This document shows, piece after piece, positions 4,170 through 7,766 of a DNA stretch of 7,766 nucleotides (the stretch's first letter is position 1; each line of letters begins with the position of its first letter). This DNA comes from Candidatus Caccocola faecipullorum. Lineage in GTDB: Bacteria > Synergistota > Synergistia > Synergistales > Synergistaceae. The translations under genes and the position numbers were made by a program. Below the pieces are notes generated by a model. That model ran no database searches, was not told where the DNA came from, and saw only the letters and a program-made list of their open reading frames with translations. The stretch is from positions 1 through 7,766 of the forward strand of contig DVKA01000182.1 in the NCBI GenBank assembly GCA_018716365.1, written 5' to 3'.

Positions 4170-6506
4170 TTGAAGAAAATTTATGAGCTTGATTTCTATG
4201 GCAAGAAATTGTCATTTGAAGTCGGACGTGTAGCGAAGCAGGCCAACGCGGCGGTGCTGGCGAGACACGGCGACACGGTGATTCTCGTGACGACGGTGCT
4301 CGCTGAAAAGGCGCGCGAAGGGCTAGACTTCTTCCCGCTGCTCGTCGACTACGAAGAGCGCTACTACGCCGCGGGCAAAGTCCCCGGCGGCTTCATCAAG
4401 CGCGAAGGCCGTCCGTCCGAGTCCGCGATACTCAGCGGGCGCATGATCGACCGCTCCATCCGCTCGCTCTTCCCCGAATGGATGCGCCACGACGTCCACG
4501 TAGTCGCGACAGTCATGTCCGTCGACCAGAAGAACCCTGCGAACATACTCGGCATCAACGGCGCGTCGCTCGCGCTCGCAATCTCCGACATCCCGTGGAA
4601 CGGCCCAATAGGCGCGGTGCGCATAGGCTGCCTCGACGGGAAGCTCGTCGTCAACCCCGACGAGAAAGACCTTCCGAACAGCACGCTCGACCTCACCGTC
4701 GCCGGACACCGCGGCGGCATCACGATGGTCGAGGCCGGAGCCAAAGAAGTATCGGAAGAGCTGCTCGTAGACGCAATGGAGCTTGCGAACGAAGCCATCG
4801 GCAAGATAATGGACTTCATCGACGAAGTCGTCGCCGAAATAGGCAAGCCGAAGGCGCAGCTCCCCGCGCCAGAAGTTATAGAAGAAATCGATAACTGGAT
4901 GCACGACAACCTCACCGACGAAATATATGCGGCGGTGCAGATCAACCAGAAACAGCCGCGCGGCGCGGCCATCGCTGCGGCGCAGCAGAAGGCCGAGGAC
5001 TTCTTCGCCGAGAGCTATCCCGATTCCGCAAAATACATAGCCGGAATAATGGACGAAATGGTCAAGAAGGCGGTCCGCCGCCTGCTCCTCGTCGATAAAA
5101 AACGCGCCGACGGACGCGCGATGGACGAGCTTCGCCCGATAACCTGCGAGGTCGACATACTGCCGATGACCCACGGCTCGGCGCTCTTCACACGCGGCGA
5201 GACGCAGTCGCTCGGCGTCACGACGCTCGGAATGATGGGCACGGACGACCAGGTTATGGACGGCCTCAAACTCGACGAGCCGTCGAAGCGCTTCATCCTC
5301 CACTACAACTTCCCGCCCTATTCCGTCGGCGAGGTGCGCCCGATGCGCGGCCCCGGACGGCGCGAAATAGGCCACGGCGCGCTCGCCGAACGCGCTCTCC
5401 GCGCGGTGTTCCCCGAGGAAGATTCATTCCCCTACGTCGTGCGCCAGGTATCCGACATACTTGAATCCAACGGCTCCAGCTCGATGGCCTCGGTATGCAG
5501 CGGCAGCCTCTCGATGATGGCGGCGGGCGTACCCGTCAAAAAAGCCGTCGCCGGCATAGCGATGGGCCTCATTGCCGACAACGGGCAGGTCTGCATCCTC
5601 ACCGACATACAGGGCCTTGAAGACCACTACGGAGACATGGACTTCAAGGTAGCCGGCACGCGCGACGGCGTAACCGCGCTCCAGATGGACAACAAAGCCG
5701 GCGGCATCACGCGCGAAATACTGACGCAGGCGCTCGCGCAGGCGAAGAAAGGCCGCTACCAGATACTCGACATCATGGACGCGGTAATATCCGAGCCGCG
5801 TCCAGAGCTTGCGCCGACCGCCCCGAAAATCGTCACCTTCAACATCGACCCTGAAAAAATCCGCGACGTCATCGGCTCCGGCGGAAAGACGATCCGCGGT
5901 ATAGTCCAGCAGACCGGTGCGAAGATCGACGTCGAAGACAGCGGCAAGGTCAGCGTCGCCGCCGTCAACGAAGAGTCCGCGGCTATGGCCGTCAAGATAA
6001 TCAAGGACCTCGTCCGCGAAGTCGAGGCCGGAGAGATCTTCGTCGGAACAGTCACGCGTATGCTCACCTTCGGCGTATTCGTCGAAGTGCTGCCCGGCAA
6101 GGAAGGGCTGCTCCACGTCAGCGAAATAAGCAACTACCGCGTGCCGTCGGTCGAAGACGCCTTTGAAATCGGCGAAAAGGTGCTCGTCACAGTCAAGGAA
6201 ATAGACGATATGCACCGCGTCAACCTCAGCCGCAAGAAGCTGCTCGACAGGCTCGACGAGCTTGCCTTCCAGCCCGAATTCCGCGACCAGATACCCGCCG
6301 AGAAGGAGCGCGAGGAGCGCTACTCGCAGTTCCCGCGTGGAGGCGGCGAGCGCCGCGAAGGCGGACGCGACCGCGACAGGGGAGGGCGCGACCGTGACCG
6401 CGACAGAGGCGAGCGCCGCGAGCGCGACCAGAGGCATGAGGCGGACGACTTCGAGGAGAAGCCGCACCGTCCCGCGCGCCGCTTCGAACGCGAACGCAAA
6501 AACTAA
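4170..6506 (+). CDS. pnp: Polyribonucleotide nucleotidyltransferase (PNPase)
   Basis: A 778-residue phosphorolytic 3'-5' exoribonuclease that degrades RNA to nucleoside diphosphates, usually as a trimer and often with other RNA-decay proteins. The TTG start at 4170 is supported by AGGAGG (4157-4162), seven bases upstream. Domains in order: RNase PH 1 (about 10-140, RNA-channel loop [12 protein letters not shown] at 73-84), the all-alpha linker (about 145-230), the catalytic RNase PH 2 (about 315-540), KH (about 556-614, GSGGK at 569-573) and S1 (about 620-692). Active-site features are present: SSS 436-438 for phosphate, and Asp479 and Asp485 in [18 protein letters not shown], matching Asp486 and Asp492 of the E. 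coli enzyme. After S1 comes a charged tail (about 700-778), very rich in Arg with Asp, Glu and Gly and RD/RG repeats, probably disordered and RNA-binding. It follows rpsO after a terminator and overlaps dut by one base. Confidence 0.98.
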   Translation: MKKIYELDFYGKKLSFEVGRVAKQANAAVLARHGDTVILVTTVLAEKAREGLDFFPLLVDYEERYYAAGKVPGGFIKREGRPSESAILSGRMIDRSIRSLFPEWMRHDVHVVATVMSVDQKNPANILGINGASLALAISDIPWNGPIGAVRIGCLDGKLVVNPDEKDLPNSTLDLTVAGHRGGITMVEAGAKEVSEELLVDAMELANEAIGKIMDFIDEVVAEIGKPKAQLPAPEVIEEIDNWMHDNLTDEIYAAVQINQKQPRGAAIAAAQQKAEDFFAESYPDSAKYIAGIMDEMVKKAVRRLLLVDKKRADGRAMDELRPITCEVDILPMTHGSALFTRGETQSLGVTTLGMMGTDDQVMDGLKLDEPSKRFILHYNFPPYSVGEVRPMRGPGRREIGHGALAERALRAVFPEEDSFPYVVRQVSDILESNGSSSMASVCSGSLSMMAAGVPVKKAVAGIAMGLIADNGQVCILTDIQGLEDHYGDMDFKVAGTRDGVTALQMDNKAGGITREILTQALAQAKKGRYQILDIMDAVISEPRPELAPTAPKIVTFNIDPEKIRDVIGSGGKTIRGIVQQTGAKIDVEDSGKVSVAAVNEESAAMAVKIIKDLVREVEAGEIFVGTVTRMLTFGVFVEVLPGKEGLLHVSEISNYRVPSVEDAFEIGEKVLVTVKEIDDMHRVNLSRKKLLDRLDELAFQPEFRDQIPAEKEREERYSQFPRGGGERREGGRDRDRGGRDRDRDRGERRERDQRHEADDFEEKPHRPARRFERERKN
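6369..6406 (+). repeat. Short direct repeat inside the Arg/Asp-rich tail of pnp
   Basis: GACCGCGACAG occurs at 6369-6379 and again at 6396-6406, within DNA encoding [14 protein letters not shown]. Such in-frame repeats can expand or contract by slippage or recombination, so the tail length may vary between strains. Confidence 0.6.
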
Positions 6507-6943
6507 TGGACGTAATAAAAGTTAAAGTAAAAGCCGAGGGCGGCGTGACGCCGCCCTCATACGCGACCGCCGGAGCCTCCGGCATGGACCTCCGCGCGAG
6601 CGAAGCCGCCGTTATAAAGGCCGGAAAGCGCGGCATAGTCGGCACGGGACTGTACATCGAGCTGCCGGAGGGCTACGAAGCGCAGGTGCGCCCGCGCAGC
6701 GGCCTCGCCCTCAAACACGGCGTCACCGTCCTCAACACCCCCGGCACTATAGACTCCGACTACCGCGGCGAAATCCGCGTCATCCTAGTGAACCTCGGAG
6801 AAGAAGACTTTGCGGTAGAACCAGGCGACCGCATAGCGCAGATGGTCTTCGCCCCCGTCACGAAGGCCGAACTGGAAATAGCGGCCGAACTCAACGAAAC
6901 GGAACGAGCCGCAGGCGGCTTCGGCAGCACAGGGAAGAAATAA
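6506..6943 (+). CDS. dut: Deoxyuridine 5'-triphosphate nucleotidohydrolase (dUTPase)
   Basis: A 145-residue trimeric-type dUTPase that splits dUTP to dUMP and pyrophosphate, keeping uracil out of DNA and supplying dUMP for thymidylate synthesis. All five motifs are visible: [10 protein letters not shown] (22-31), [11 protein letters not shown] (62-72), [13 protein letters not shown] (77-89, catalytic Asp83), GDRIAQMVF (107-115) and the P-loop-like [10 protein letters not shown] (134-143) that closes over the substrate. The length is usual. The start ATG 6506 shares its A with the pnp stop (TAATG), and no clear SD precedes it, so translation is probably coupled to pnp. It is the last gene of the cluster and is followed by a terminator hairpin. 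Confidence 0.97.
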   Translation: MDVIKVKVKAEGGVTPPSYATAGASGMDLRASEAAVIKAGKRGIVGTGLYIELPEGYEAQVRPRSGLALKHGVTVLNTPGTIDSDYRGEIRVILVNLGEEDFAVEPGDRIAQMVFAPVTKAELEIAAELNETERAAGGFGSTGKK

Positions 6944-6973
6944 CCTCATAGCATAAAAATCCAGAAAACAGCG

Positions 6974-7005
6974 AAGCCCCCGGCAATTCTATCTGCTGGG
7001 GGCTT
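6974..7005. terminator. Hairpin terminator between dut and the convergent unknown gene
   Basis: A 12-bp stem pairs 6974-6985 with 6994-7005 (one G-U pair) around an eight-base loop. It lies 30 bases past the dut stop and about 40 past the stop of the leftward gene. The T content after it is modest on both strands (GATTGT rightward, CGCTGTTTT leftward), so it may serve both genes, perhaps imperfectly. Confidence 0.7.
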
Positions 7006-7045
7006 GATTGTCGGTATGTCTGCGTTCTATCGCCGTACTGTCGTG

Positions 7046-7766
7046 TTATTGGATGTTTGCTAGTTCGTCCAGCCTTGTCTGTATTGTGTTGATTTCGTCG
7101 TCTATGGCTCTGAGGCGGGCCTCTTCGTCGGCGCGGTCTTTGCGGAGGTTTTCGAGGCGTTTTATCAGGCGGTCGGTCTCAAGCCTCGCGGCGGTCTGTC
7201 CCGCGTAGAGTTTGCTCGGGTTGTCGTTTTTGATGTCCCAGAAGAAGCGCGCCGTTCGTCCGCGTCCTCCTATCAATGGGCTGATTCCTGAACTAAGTTC
7301 TATCGTTACCCTGTTCTTTCCGTCAAGTATGTTTTTCCCCGTCTTTGGGTCGAAGCGGTTGAAATATATAAGCCCCTCTCTTTCGCCTTGGAAGGGGAAG
7401 TTTAGGCGCTTGTCGTAGTCCGCCGGCTCGTATGTCTTGTTGCCAATCTTCAGGTCTATCATTTTGTCGAAAGGCCCCGGGTGCATGGTCGGGCCGTTGT
7501 TTACAAATTCAATTTTTATTGGAATCATCTCGCTCAAGTTGAGCATCTGGAGGTAACGGTATTTGTATCTTTCCATTTCGTCCTGCGTCCAGAGATTTTT
7601 CTCGGCCTCGTTCTGTATCTCTGCTTCAACAAGTTCCGCTGAATAGTAAGTTACCGCTACGGTCAGGTTGCTCGTCCCGTCCTGATAAAGCACTTTCTTG
7701 CGCCAGCGGAGCAGAATATTGTCGATTGCGGCGGCGTAGGCTGTCGCGCATATCGCGGTGATGAAT
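7046..7766 (-). CDS. Unknown protein, 5' end cut by the window; possible signal peptide, C-terminal coiled coil
   Basis: I do not recognise this protein. The frame stays open to the window edge, giving 239 residues with the true start outside. An internal GTG at 7693 is possible but lacks an obvious SD, and the upstream frame looks real. The visible N-terminus, FITAICATAYAAAIDN, is hydrophobic and Ala-rich with A-x-A sites, like the end of a signal peptide (or a membrane helix), then LLRWRKK. The middle (about 25-190) has alternating hydrophobic strands, such as IPIKIEFVNNGP and KNRVTIELSSG, suggesting a beta-rich domain. The last 45 or so residues (ARLETDRLIKRLENLRK and onward) form heptads typical of a coiled coil. 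The base composition is patchy: 7501-7560 is 22/60 G+C, lower than the neighbouring genes look. I infer an exported protein that may oligomerise through its C-terminus. It is convergent with dut, so the two are unlikely to share an operon. Confidence 0.7.
   Translation of the reverse strand, partial: FITAICATAYAAAIDNILLRWRKKVLYQDGTSNLTVAVTYYSAELVEAEIQNEAEKNLWTQDEMERYKYRYLQMLNLSEMIPIKIEFVNNGPTMHPGPFDKMIDLKIGNKTYEPADYDKRLNFPFQGEREGLIYFNRFDPKTGKNILDGKNRVTIELSSGISPLIGGRGRTARFFWDIKNDNPSKLYAGQTAARLETDRLIKRLENLRKDRADEEARLRAIDDEINTIQTRLDELANIQ

Noticed and set aside
4323..6467. Two long antisense open frames (about 350 codons each) opposite pnp
   Set aside because: They mirror the GC-rich codon use of pnp, which removes antisense stops. 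Their translations are low-complexity in Val, Asp, Arg and Ala with no recognisable motif and no SD.

Overview
The window is a stretch of bacterial chromosome. It is GC-rich in its genes, with AT-rich promoter islands, clear Shine-Dalgarno (SD) sites and strong Rho-independent terminators. Eight protein genes can be supported, seven of them recognisable. The mix (rpsO-pnp-dut in a row; GC-rich codons alongside frequent ATA isoleucine codons; TTG and GTG starts with AGGAGG-type sites; a PNPase with an Arg/Asp-rich tail) suggests a GC-rich anaerobe, perhaps of the Synergistota. That assignment is a guess from general impression, not from a search.

Left part (1-1668). No gene is seen in 1-406. 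The region holds an AT-rich block that may contain a leftward promoter, a GC-rich inverted repeat, a good rightward extended -10 promoter at 119-146 and a leader of about 250 nt with several hairpins. The leader precedes a dicarboxylate/amino-acid:cation symporter family (SLC1/DAACS) transporter at 407-1597. The signature residues for sodium and acidic-substrate binding in this transporter are altered. A strong terminator closes the unit.

Middle part (1669-3570). plsY (rightward, own promoter) makes lysophosphatidic acid from acyl-phosphate and glycerol-3-phosphate. It converges on a leftward pair, pgsA and a GNAT N-acetyltransferase. pgsA makes phosphatidylglycerol-phosphate from CDP-diacylglycerol and glycerol-3-phosphate, so two glycerol-3-phosphate-using steps of phospholipid synthesis lie close together. 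A good terminator sits between pgsA and the GNAT gene, just before the GNAT ribosome-binding site, so GNAT expression probably depends on read-through.

Right part (3571-6943). A divergent promoter drives rpsO, then a perfect 12-bp terminator, then pnp, then dut. pnp and dut overlap by one base (TAATG). Ribosomal protein S15, polynucleotide phosphorylase and dUTPase thus form one likely cluster for translation, RNA turnover and nucleotide-pool hygiene.

Right edge (6944-7766). A bidirectional hairpin separates dut from a convergent leftward gene of unknown function. Its reading frame stays open to the edge of the window. It shows a possible signal peptide, a probably beta-rich middle and a C-terminal coiled coil.

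No CRISPR array, tRNA, rRNA, insertion sequence or defence system was seen. The items most worth a second look are the altered transporter signature, the structured transporter leader, the pgsA-GNAT attenuator-like layout, the PNPase tail and the unknown exported protein.
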